From the NCBI GenBank assembly GCA_007258455.2, contig VDFB02358134.1:213675314-213739313 (forward strand): DNA of 64,000 nucleotides, in the 5' to 3' direction. The stretch comes from Sequoia sempervirens (taxonomy: Eukaryota > Streptophyta > Pinopsida > Cupressales > Cupressaceae). Each line of letters opens with the position of its first letter. Positions within the stretch are counted from its first letter, which is position 1. The notes beneath the pieces were generated by a model. That model ran no database searches. It was given only the letters and a program-made list of their open reading frames with translations, and was not told the origin of the DNA. Both the position numbers and the translations under genes were made by a program. Positions 35,015 to 45,560 of the stretch are shown piece by piece.

Positions 35015-36030
35015 TATAGGGTAAGTGAAAAAAGATGGGGGGCCAAAAAGGGGGCTTAAGTGGCCACTTTTTTTTTGAAATCAGGAAATACTGACCTTGG
35101 ACGTGAAATTGAGGATAGTTACACTTGAAATTTTGAGATGCAACAAAAACAAGGATCAAAGTGCTCTGAGTCTCCTTTCTAAACTACTAAATTATTTTGA
35201 AAATAGTTGAGATTAAGGAGTTTAAAAGAGGGACGTACAAAAATTGGTGTTGTTTTTGTAAAAAAAAATAACAGCAACTTTTGTACGTCCCTAGCACGAT
35301 GAACTTTCTTTTAATATTTTTAAAATCGCTCCAGTGAGAAATTAGCTAACAGTATGTAGTTAATGCATGATTTTTCTGATAATTTTTTAATGAATATTTA
35401 TTTTATACTAAATTTCTAAGTGGACACTTCCTAAAAATAGAATTTTGGTGGTGCTACCCCTACAAATTTTGGAAACTAATTGAATTTTTTATTTTTTTTA
35501 AATTTGTAGAATGGAGTCTAGTTTCTAAAAATGTAATTTATTTAAAATTTTGATTAACGGTTAATTTATAACAAAAAAAACACCACACTTCTTTTTGCCA
35601 AAAAGAGACAAAAAAGGGAAATTATAGATGAAAGGCTTAACATTGTCAAAAAGTGAAAAAAATTACATTGTTGGTTAGCTAAGAGAAAAACTAACATTAC
35701 CCAAGTGTTCGATTTGTTTGACATTGAAATACGTGCAATCTTGATGGTGAGCATGAACCCGATTATGTGAAATATTGTAGAATTTGCAAAAACACATCTC
35801 TGGTCGTTGGGAAGGCCCTCCAAGCCTTTGGGTTGGTATTCCAAGGAAAATATCAAGCCTAAGGCTTGGGGATTCCCAAAGCAATATATAACATGTGTGT
35901 GTTATAACACGAGCATGTTATAATGCCCTCGCATTATATCTTAGTTTTGACATGGCTTTTTTTTTTGTGAATGAATTGATAAAACACGAGTGTGTTATAA
36001 TGCGCTCGTGTTTTGATCTACGTTGAATTT
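35015..36030 (+). repeat. dispersed repeat family R, copy 2
   Basis: Matches 29650-30960 end to end. Where copy 1 has 16 minisatellite units, this copy has only a few diverged ones around 35885-36020 (AAAACACGAGTGTGTTATAATGCG), finishing GCTCGTGTTTTGATCTAC against GCTCGTGTTTTGGCCTAC in copy 1. The pair AAAACACGAG / CTCGTGTTTT (35983-36016) forms a 10-bp-arm hairpin. CT-rich sequence follows both copies. Confidence 0.6.
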
Positions 36031-36229
36031 ATTTTTCTTCTCTTTTAATTTTCTTTCTTCTCGTTATCTTTAAGGGAAACTATATACTTTAAGTTGTATT
36101 TCATGTATATAGTTTCAAGATGTTTGAGAGTGGTTTTGGATCTCTAGGAGTTATAATGCAAATTCTAGTTTTTAGAAGATCTCACAAATTTCAAACTTAG
36201 TCAAATTTCAGTAATTAGAAAATTATATT

Positions 36230-36326
36230 ATTTCTCTCTCTATCTCACTCATTTTTTATCTAGGTTACACTCTAGACCTCTCTCTCACTATCTTCATCCC
36301 TTTATTTGACTCTCTCCCTTGATCTC

Positions 36327-36386
<60 letters not shown>

Positions 36387-37864
36387 AATTCCCTACCACT
36401 CTCTCTTCTATTTCTCTCTCCCTCACCTCTCTCCCACCTCCCTCTCTCTCCCTCCATACTTCTCTCTCCCTCTCTTCTTCCCTATCTACTCTATATCTCC
36501 CAATCCCTCTCTCTACCTACCTCTACATCCATCACACCTTACCACTCTCTCTCTACACCTCTATATTTCACCTTTCTCTCCCTCCCTCCCCATTCCCTCT
36601 CTCTACTTCTCTCTATCTCTACCTCTCCTTCCCTCTCTACTTATCTTTATCTCCTCTCTCCCTCTCTCTACCTACCTCTCCTTCCACCACTCTCTATCTC
36701 ACCTCTCTCTCCCTCACTACATCTCCCTCCCTCTCTCCCTCCATCTCTACTTATCTATATCTCCCTTATCCCTCTCTACCTAGCTCTCCATCCATCACAA
36801 CCTACTACTCTCTCTCTTTGTTACTATCTATCTCACCTCCCACTCTCTCCATCCATACCTCTCCCTCTCCTTCCCTCTCTACTCTCTATCTCCCTAATCC
36901 CTCTCTACCTACCTATCCATCCATCACTCCCTAACACTCTCTCTACACCTCTTTATCTCGCTTCTCTCCCTCCCTCCCTCATTCCCTCTCTACTTCTCTC
37001 TCTACCTCTCTTTCCCTCTCTAATTATCTTTATCTCCCCTAGCCCTCTCTCTCTCTCACACACACACACATACACACACACAATGTCTCCCTCCCTACAT
37101 TTTCCCCTATCTACAATCTATCTCTCATCTCCCTCCCTCTACCTCTCTCTCTCACACTCACTCACTCCTCCCTCACCCTCTATCTCACCATTCTCTCATT
37201 CCCTCTCTGTAACTCTCTCATTCTCTATATGTCATCATTCTCTCTTTACTTATCTTTATCTCACCTATCCCTCTTTACCTCTCCCTTCCTCCCCTCTTTC
37301 ACCCACCCTTCCTCCTTCCCTCTATCTCTATCTCTATCTCTATCTCTCTCTACTCTCTATCTCACCTATCCCTCTCTACCTGCATATCCCTCCATCACTC
37401 CCTATCACACTCTCTCTATTGCTCTCTATCTCACCTCTCTCTCACCTCCCTCTCTCTCCCTCCATACCTCTCCCTCTCCTTCCTTCTTTACTCTCTATCT
37501 CCCTAGTCCCTCTCTACCTACCTCTCCATCCATCACTCCCTACCACTTTCTCTACACCTCTCTATCTTGCTTCTCTCCCTCCCTCCCTCATTCTATCTCT
37601 ACTTCTCTCTCTCTACCTCTCTAGGTTCCCTCTCTATTTATATTTTTCTCCCCTAGACCTCTCTCTCTCTCACTATATGTCTCCCTCCCTACCTTTTCCC
37701 CTATCTACTCTCTATCTCTCCTCTCCCTCCCTCTACCTCTCTCTCTCGCTTTCTCTCACTCCTCCCTCACCCTATTTCTCTCTCTCTTTCCCTATTTGTA
37801 ACTCTCTCCTTCTCTATATGTCACCATTCTCTCTACTTATCTTTTTCTTACCTATCCCTCTTTA
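36230..37864 (+). repeat. CT-rich low-complexity tract with (CT)n
   Basis: About 1.6 kb of CTCTCTCCCTCC-type sequence, including an uninterrupted (CT)n of about 50 bases near 36331-36382 and a short (CA)n near 37058-37082. Phrases such as CTCCCTCTCTCTCCCTCCATA recur, showing internal duplications. The TATCTCCCTAATCCCTCTCTAC phrase near 36890 and 37497 suggests a ~600-bp internal repeat. Element D is inserted at its right end. Confidence 0.92.
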
Positions 37865-39350
37865 TGATCCATAAAGCGGAAGGGATCTATGACAAACATT
37901 TCTTAAGTGGTTATGAACAAAGGCGTAAAGACATCAACAATGGAGTAGCAGGAACATTAAACAGAGAGAATTCAAAACGTAGAACAAAGAGAGAGATAAG
38001 AAGACACCAATTTGATTACGGAGTTCGCCACAAACGTGACTATGTCTCCGGGTCGAGCTCAACTGAGTGACCAATCTATTGAAATGTTTTGAAATGGTAG
38101 TACAATCTCCACTGGAGCCTATTGCAACACTGCTTCACAATATCTTGTAGCCTTCCACAAAGTCATACAAAAATTCTCTCACTCACACCCCTCTCAAAAG
38201 CTCTCAAGACTAGGGATGATAAACAAAGAGTAAGGAAACTAACTCTACCTAAAGGATCTACTACAAGATTAGAACATCATTCCATCACAACTCAAATATT
38301 CTCCTAATTCCCTCTAAAAATTCTCTCACAAAAGCCTCTCAAAGACTAAGAGAATGGGATACAATGGAGAATGATCAACTGATGGATGAGTGAGGAAGAC
38401 TCTCCTAGTCTCCCTTTTATACTTGAAGTTGGGCCTATTTGGTTAAAACCAACAATTTTAGAATTTTCCCCTTAAATGGAAAAAATAAAAACCAATTCCC
38501 CACTTTTACAAATACAAACAATAATCCCCCTTAAAATAATTAAATTTGTTTTTGAGCCCTTGTTTATAGCTTATTCGGGCTTTTAGTTTGAGGGGTTTGT
38601 TTATTTTGTTAACAAATAACCATTTGTTGGTTATTTGGTTTAGGCTTTGGCCTAAACATTGGGTTATATAAAACCCGTGCCATTCAAATATAAAGCAACA
38701 ACAATAGCATGTCGGTGGTTATATATTTTGGAACCCGCGAGATCGGGATTCCAATCCTATTGCGCTCATTGTAAAACCATTTGGAACTTTCAAAGACTTC
38801 AAAATGAACTGGCATCAGTATATGGTCAAAGACATTATGCGTGGCACAACGGTCAGGCCAGCGGCCTATGTGGGGAATGTCGGTGCTTCCAACCACACTA
38901 ACAAAATTTTTTAACCGAAACAACCCATAAGTGCCGAACGAAGAGCAACCAAGGGGCCACGTGTCAAGCTCACAGGAGGCCACGCATCAGGAAACTATTC
39001 GCCGAAGAATCCTAGTCAGCATCCACGTCTGAAAAACACATCCGCGTCTGGTCATCATGCCACCTCATCAACCGTACTATCAACGACACGTGTCAGCTTC
39101 TGATTGGTCCAACTCGACATCCGTATGATGACCTATCTGTCAATTCAGCATGATGACATCATTCTGATGTCAACAATTGTACCACATGGTACCTTGGTCA
39201 ACTACAAGCTTTGACTGGCCATATCTCGCACATACGAGCTCTGATTTGCGCGAAACAAACACCATTGGAATCGTGACGATGAGACCTTCGCGATGATACC
39301 ACCTTCGATCATTTTTTATGAAGTCAAAATTTCATCCTTTTTCTTGTCCC
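37865..39350 (-). repeat. 3' LTR of element D (left copy; inner edge not exact)
   Basis: Shares at least ~1.48 kb with 41662-43146. The true inner edge may lie further right (up to ~40570), because the partner is lost in the gap beyond 43146. The minus-strand sequence contains a TATA-like TTTTATATAAC near 38660. Confidence 0.75.
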
Positions 39351-40589
39351 TGGTAGCTGAGTTGACTGGCCTTTGACCAAAGTTTGACCGGCGATATCTC
39401 ACACATACAGACTCAAATTTTGATGAAACGAACGTCGTTGGGTTCATGTCGTCGAGCCCTTCAAAGTGACATCTCTTTTGACCAATTTTGTGTCCATCAA
39501 GTTTTCACCTTCTGATGGCTTCCTGGTCTAAGGGTTGACCCAACTTTGACTGCGCGTAACTTGAGCAAACGGACTCCTTTTTTGCCCATTCAAGTTGCGT
39601 CAGATTCAGTATTCTGAGCTCTACACTATGGAACTACTTCTGGGAGAAATGGGAACACTTCAATTTTTAGGTTTAGAAGATCCACCTAGATCAAACCTCC
39701 CCACTGAAGAACTTTTGGTCCTCCAAAAGTTTATAGTTCCTTCAAAAACATCTTCCATTCAGCATCTTGCCACTCGCCATGATCTGAATCAGTAGAACAC
39801 AGATACTGCCACATCTGCCTATTGAGGTCTTACACTTCAGCAATGTACTATCAACAAGAGTTGTCCTTATCACCACATCTGCCCTCTACAAGGGTCTTAC
39901 ATTTTGGCAACATGGAATCCACAACTCATCACAATGCAGTTTAAAATGGAACTTAACATACCCAAAGCAAGAAGGAAAACTGAGTATGGTAAACCTGTCT
40001 CTCAGTGCTTCTCACGGGGTGATTCACATTCCGCATCTCTTGCCATTTCCTCTGGCATGCTTTTGTTGCTCCTCCAACTGCTCGAGCATGGTATCTGTGC
40101 CTCAGCCTAAAATATTCCTTCACCTTTGTACTTCGGAATAGTTGATTCAAGGCTCCACCATACAACTCCGGTCATGTTCATCTGAAGCAATGAGGTCATC
40201 GCTAACATCCTTCAAGAACTTCAACTGAGTTCAGACGTATCCTTAAAACGGCCTCAACTGAGTCTTCAAACTGAGAACATGCAAGGTCACTATTGACCAT
40301 TCTCAGCAACTCTTAAGCTGAAGCTTCGCACTTGAAAACTGTAGGTACAAGTCCTTAAAAACCCTGCAATGAGAAGTTACACAGTATTCTCCTTTCTATA
40401 TTACAAGAGATGTGGCTTCAAGAGCCTTACAAAATCTCAATCTCTAGAGAATTACAACTTCATAAAAATTATTACAAACAAGTTTATTCAGAGTTTTAAT
40501 ACTCACAAAACAATACTAGCTTATCAACATATTCATCACACTACAAAAGATGTAATAAACACACAAATTGATATACTAGTTTGATGAGC
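39351..40589 (-). other. non-coding interior or remaining LTR of element D
   Basis: No recognised motif. Repeated themes near 39200 and 39390 (TTTGACTGGCCATATCTCGCACATACGAGCTC, TTTGACCGGCGATATCTCACACATACAGACTC) form diverged direct repeats. Frames such as 39595-39795 are unconvincing. Confidence 0.4.
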
Positions 40590-41640
40590 GTTGTTCCCAG
40601 CTCCTACGAAGTTGTTCAATGGAACTCTCTTTCACAGGTTGCTCAGGCTGTGGTTGAATTTCTCCTGGGACTACCTCAGAAATGGTAGCTACCGCCAGCT
40701 CTGCTTTAGTCTCCTCAACTTTCTGGTGGTTGGGTCTCTCAGTAGACCTCGATCGATGATGAAGCTCTGGATGTAGCTTCCAACACTTTGCCTCCTAATG
40801 TCCACTGATGCCACAGTGGTTGCAGAAGTTCCGAGCTCTAGAGGATTTTCCATCTCCTCCTTTGAATCCCAATCCTTGGTACCGTGGTCGCTTCTTCCCC
40901 TTGATCGGATTGGTGATGCCTTGCTCAGAAATATCAAAGCCTTTCCCTCTGAAGCCCATATTCCCAAGTAGCTTTGATCCTATGCCTCTTGTGTGCTTCT
41001 CAAAGTGTGCAAAAGAGTCTTGCTCCTCCTCTGTTGACTTCTTCTATTTTATGGAAGAAGAGGCTTCGAGATAGTTACTGTCACAATCAGGCAGATTGAG
41101 AGTCTGAAGGTACTTCATCTGTCGATAGTAAGCACACTCTGTTGCATCAGGAGAATTAGCCCAATCATGGCCACAAGCAAATCTAGCCACGGGCCTCGTC
41201 GCTGAAGAAGCTCCCATACTATCAGGTGGGGTAAGCGGGGAGTATGAGGATGATGTATCCTCTGAATGCAGACAAAAACCACATATGTGTCTACTCCCTG
41301 ATACAGGAGGACTTCTCTTGTTCTGCTCCTCTAAGACTCCCTACAACAACACTTGTAGTCTTTCCTTCTCCATGTTAGATTCCTCCAACAACCGCTGAAG
41401 TTCTGCATTCTCTATCTATAGGCGTCAATTGGCTTCTTCCAACTCTTGCATCCTATCAGCCTTCTCTCGATGGTCTCGATAGAGTTCTTCAACCATGCCT
41501 TTCATTAACATGAAATCATCCACCATGGATGGGGTCAATGTCAGCCTGGAAGATTCACCCTTTTTTGATGCCATCTTTGCTCCAACCTCCAAATGTCCAC
41601 CAATAGCAAAATGTATCACAATCACTCCTGCAAACTAGCC
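40590..41640 (-). pseudogene. gag-like zinc-knuckle region of element D
   Basis: On the minus strand, an N-terminal part with coiled-coil character (41625-41425: MVDDFMLMKGMVEELYRDHR, MQELEEAN) leads to a Cys/His knuckle near 40830-40790, NFCNHCGISGH-stop-EAKCWKLHP, matching C-x2-C-x4-H-x4-C with one stop inside, and a Gln/Pro/Glu-rich tail. Such knuckles bind RNA in nucleocapsid. No protease, RT or integrase follows before the 3' LTR, so proteins would be needed in trans. Confidence 0.65.
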
Positions 41641-41647
41641 AAAAAAA

Positions 41648-41659
41648 GCTCTAATACCA
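41648..41659 (-). other. primer-binding site of element D
   Basis: Minus strand reads TGGTATTAGAGC, one base different from TGGTATCAGAGC complementary to plant initiator tRNA-Met, two bases from the LTR end. Confidence 0.82.
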
Positions 41660-41661
41660 CT

Positions 41662-43146
41662 TGATCCGTAAAGCGGAAGGGATCTATGACAAACGTTGCT
41701 TAAGTGGTTATGAACAAAGGCGTAAAGACATCAACAATGGAGTAGCAGGAACATTAAATAGAGAGAATTCAAAACGTAGAACAAAGAGAGAGATAAGAAG
41801 ACACCAATTTGATTACAGAGTTCGCCACAAACGTGACTACGTCTCCGAGTCGAGCTCAACTGAGTGACCAATCTATTGAAATGTTTTGAAATGGCAGTAC
41901 AATCTCCACTGGAGCCTCTTGCAACACTGCTTCACAATATCTTGTAGCCTTCCACAAAGTCATACAAAAATTCTCTCACTCACACCCCTCTCAAAAGCTC
42001 TCAAGACTAGGGATGATAAACAAAGAGTAAGGAAACTAACTCTACCTAAAGGATCTACTACAAGATTAGAACATCATTCCATCATAACTCAAATATTCTC
42101 CTAATTCCCTCTAAAAATTCTCTCACAAAATCCTCTCAAAGACTAAGAGAATGGGATACAATGGAGAATGATCAACTGATGGATGAGTGAGGAAGACTCT
42201 CCTAGTCTCCTTTTTATACTTGAAGTTGGGCCTATTTGGTTAAAACCAACAATTTTAGAATTTTCCCCTTAAATGGAAAAAATAAAAACCAATTCCCCAC
42301 TTTTACAAATACAAACAATAATCCCCCTTAAAATAATTAAATTTGTTTTCGAGCCCTTGTTTATAGCTTATTCGGGCTTTTAGTTTGAGGGGTTTGTTTA
42401 TTTTGTTAACAAATAACCATTTGTTGGTTATTTGGTTTAGGCTTCGGCCTAAACATTGGGTTATATAAAACCCGTGCCATTCAAATATAAAGCGACAACA
42501 ATAGCATGTCGGTGGTTATATATTTTGGAACCCATGAGATCGGGATTCCAATCCTGTTGCGCTCGTTGTAAAACCATTTGGAACTTTCAAAGACTTCAAA
42601 ATGAACTGGCATCGATATATGGTCAAAGACATTATGCGTGGCACAACGGTCGGGCCAGCGGCCTGTGTGGGGAATGTCGGTGCTTCCAACCACACTAACA
42701 AAAAAATTTAACCGAAACAACCCATAAGTGCCGAACGCAGAGCAACCAAGGGGCCACGTGTCAAGCTCACAGGAGGCCATGCGTCAGGAAACTATTCGCT
42801 GAAGAATCCTAGTCAGCATCCACGTCTGAACAACACATCTGCGTCTGGTCATCATGCCACCTCATCAACCGTACTGTCAATGACACGTGTTAGCTACTGA
42901 TTGGTCCAACTCAACATCCGTATGATGACCTGTCTGTCAAGTCAGCATGATGATGTCATGCTAACGTCAGCAACTGTACCACATGGTACCTTGGTCAATT
43001 GCAAGCTTTGACTAGCCATATCTCGCACATACGAGCTCTGATTTGCGCGAAACAAACATCATTGGAATCATGATTATGAGACCTTCGCGATGATACCACC
43101 TTCGATCATTTTTTATGAAGTCAAAATTTCATCCTTTTTCTCATCC
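41662..43146 (-). repeat. 5' LTR of element D (right copy, truncated by gap)
   Basis: Colinear with 37865-39350 at high identity and ending exactly at the run of N. Sequence after the gap does not continue the match, so the gap hides the LTR end and the junction. Confidence 0.83.
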
Positions 43147-43246
43147 NNNNNNNNNNNNNNNNNNNNNNNNNNNNNNNNNNNNNNNNNNNNNNNNNNNNNN
43201 NNNNNNNNNNNNNNNNNNNNNNNNNNNNNNNNNNNNNNNNNNNNNN
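43147..43246. other. assembly gap (100 N)
   Basis: Exactly 100 undetermined bases, the usual placeholder for a gap of unknown size. Any frame drawn across it is meaningless. Confidence 0.98.
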
Positions 43247-43509
43247 TACTATCACAACTATTGAAGCATGGTCAACTATTAGATCCTCTTCCCTAATTTG
43301 TTTTTACTTTGTTCTTCAAATTTCTTATAAACTTAATACTTTTAAAAATTGAAATTATGAACTAAGGACCCATGACTATAACTTTAACCCTTTGTCCTAA
43401 TACCCTTTGTCCTAATACAATGTCTCAGCATCCTATCAAAATATTATAGTACAAAAGTTAGATTACAATATAATATAATATAAAAAACAAATCCAGAGTT
43501 TTAGAGGAC

Positions 43510-43960
43510 ACCTAATAAAATGGATTCGGTACCGACTGCCAAGCCTGAGCTATGCCTATGGTAATAGTCCATAGTGTCTGCATTATTATCATCATTCCCC
43601 ATTACCCATTGTACGGAATTCTGGAGAAATTAGTAGCATATGCTCATATTTAAAAACTGAAAAAGAGTTTGGATAATTGGAGACCTTTAATTTCTCGTTT
43701 CAGACAATAAAGGCAATGCAGAAGGTACTGAAAATGATATCACCACCATTTTTGTGACAGATGGTAGCTCACGATTAGAAGAGACAGAAGAGAATCTGGA
43801 ATTGTGTGGGAATGCTTGATTTGATGTGGGTATTGCTGCCCTGATATTGACTGCTTCCAAACTCATACAAAACATTTAGCACGGCTCATGACTGACAAAT
43901 GCACTGCCGGTTTCTGCACAGGTAGATAGGAATAGGATGATAATATATTTCTCCTGCTAA
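43510..43960 (-). other. possible exon fragments of an unidentified gene
   Basis: On the minus strand a frame near 43625-43500 (NSVQWVMGNDDNNADTMDYY..) is preceded by CTAATTTCTCCAG, a fair splice acceptor. Another acceptor-like CTATCTACCTGTGCAG precedes a short frame near 43925. Composition differs from the AT-rich neighbourhood. No family recognised; could be the last exons of a gene or chance. Confidence 0.22.
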
Positions 43961-44612
43961 CCCATTGGCTGGCTGTGGGTTAAAAACTGATGATGTATTA
44001 GTTCCAAACAATAAGGCACTGCAAGCTGTCGGGAAGGAATGTACGGCTTACTCTTTTTGCTTATTGGAGCTCTTCTGATTGCCTCACATGGAAGATCAAA
44101 TCTCAAATTATTAAAGAATAGGAAAGGAATAGCCTACCCCTCTGTCGTCAAAATGTTTTTAGAGGTGTGGGTGGTTTTTTTTTTTTTTTAAAAATAAATA
44201 ATTGGATAAAGAAGAAAAAAAATCAATTTACATCAGTGAGAATACATTGTCAAACAGGGCACCATTAGGTCATACACAAGTAGCAAGACAAGCTGCTACA
44301 GCAGCAACAAAAATAACAATACCAGCCCATCATTATATAAAATAGAGAAGGTAAAACATGCTGCTACAGCTGTAATAATAAATGCAGCTCTACAATAGCA
44401 AAGTGTGCTGTTACAGCAGCAGTAGCTCCAACAAATGCAATAAGAATCTCTCTTCAAAGAAGATATACAACACCACTCATAACCAAAACTTAAACCATTA
44501 GTCAACAGCCATTTAGAAGGAGGTCTAAGCAGCTCAACGTCCAAAGGGCAGAATACTCTCCATAGCCTCCAAGAAGCAGCCTCCTTAGCAAGATGCCTAT
44601 CCATCAACAAAC

Positions 44613-44811
44613 TGTAACTGTGCTTGAACATTGTAGATAGATATTTTAAGATCATTGTTAGTTTCTAAATAATACTGGAGCATAGCAATCAAATATGTAA
44701 CTTGTAAAGAGAGATTCCAGCAAATTATTTGAACTTCAACTTTAAGAGGCTGAGAGATATTTTGTAATTGTGCTTGAATATTGTAGATAGATATTTTAAG
44801 ATCATTGTTAG
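44613..44811. repeat. 49-bp direct repeat spaced 150 bp
   Basis: TGTGCTTGAA[CT]ATTGTAGATAG...GATCATTGTTAG occurs at 44613-44661 and 44763-44811 with two mismatches. The open minus frame 44655-44296 (119 codons) overlaps the first copy; it is Cys-rich at the end and has no recognised motif, so I do not call it a gene. Confidence 0.7.
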
Positions 44812-45184
44812 GTGTGGTTTTGAAATCCCTGTGAGTGTTGTTCTTCTATTCCATGACAATGATGTAATGGTTGGAGCAAAAGATTAAAAGTAAGTTAATT
44901 GTTTGTTTTATAGGATTTTTCATTAGGTTAAATTACTAATGACTTCCACTTTAATTATAAATATGTACTTTTAGTATTCACATAAGTGGAAATATCATCA
45001 TGACGAGAAACATAGGAAAGAGAACCTCCTCACAACTAATGAGAGAGTACACACATTTCATTATCAACACCAATGATGGGCAATAATGGAAATAATTAAT
45101 GTCCATACTAAAGTTCATACCCAACACATTCAAGCCTGTGACAACTCAGCTATGCCTCACCAAAGATTGATTAAGCTCACTTTA

Positions 45185-45560
45185 GGGGATGATCGTACAA
45201 TAGTGGGCATCCTCATTTTGACCTAAAATCACATCCTTTTTGGAAAAAAAAAACAATGATTTTAGTGTAGAAGAGTTCCATCTAAGGGGGTTTGATTGAA
45301 GGGGTTTAGATGACAAAACCCCTAACAAAGTCTCCTTCATACCTATCAAAATACTAACAAAAAATATAGTTTTGCTTCACCTTTTGGGAGACCAAATGAA
45401 GTTATTTGGAATTACAATTTTGTAAGTGTGTAGCTCTTAGTCTTATCTTTCCATAAAATATAATAAGCATTATATATTTTTTAATATTATACACATTTTT
45501 TATTTATAATGAATGTAGGTCCATTATGAGCAATCAATGAAAATCTTATAAAAGACTTAA
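45185..45560 (-). mobile_element. TIR element family, copy 2 (inverted, partial)
   Basis: The reverse complement of this stretch aligns with 32460-32846, for example TTTTGATAGGT..AAGGAGACTTTGTTA and CCCAAAAGGTRAAKCAAAA. Its outer end (GGGGATGATCGTACAATAG, 45187 on) resembles the terminal repeat of copy 1. The other end was not located. Confidence 0.55.

Larger units (their letters stand above)
37865..43146 (-). mobile_element. element D: minus-strand LTR retrotransposon, gag-only, cut by assembly gap
   Basis: Two near-identical direct repeats start TGATCC[AG]TAAAGCGGAAGG at 37865 and 41662. On the minus strand the second is followed by TGGTATTAGAGC (primer site for initiator tRNA-Met type). 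The orientation is therefore minus: the right copy is the 5' LTR, the left the 3' LTR. The interior codes only for a gag-like region, so it is non-autonomous or internally deleted. The right LTR runs into the gap, so its end and the right target duplication are missing. LTR identity looks ~97%, younger than element A. Confidence 0.83.

Noticed and set aside
36306..37874. 522-codon open frame, longest in the window
   Set aside because: It is the translation of CT-rich low-complexity DNA (Ser/Leu/Pro only). Such DNA rarely forms stop codons, and neighbouring frames are open too.
37864..42698. Paired small frames at 37864/41661 and 38659/42456 as duplicated genes
   Set aside because: They lie inside the two LTRs of element D and are duplicated because the LTRs are. 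Composition and LTR position argue against real genes.
43090..43296. 68-codon frame crossing the gap
   Set aside because: It reads through 100 N and has no meaning.
44296..44655. 119-codon minus-strand frame
   Set aside because: No recognised domain, ends in a Cys/Leu-rich stretch over CAG/CTG-like repeats and overlaps a direct repeat.
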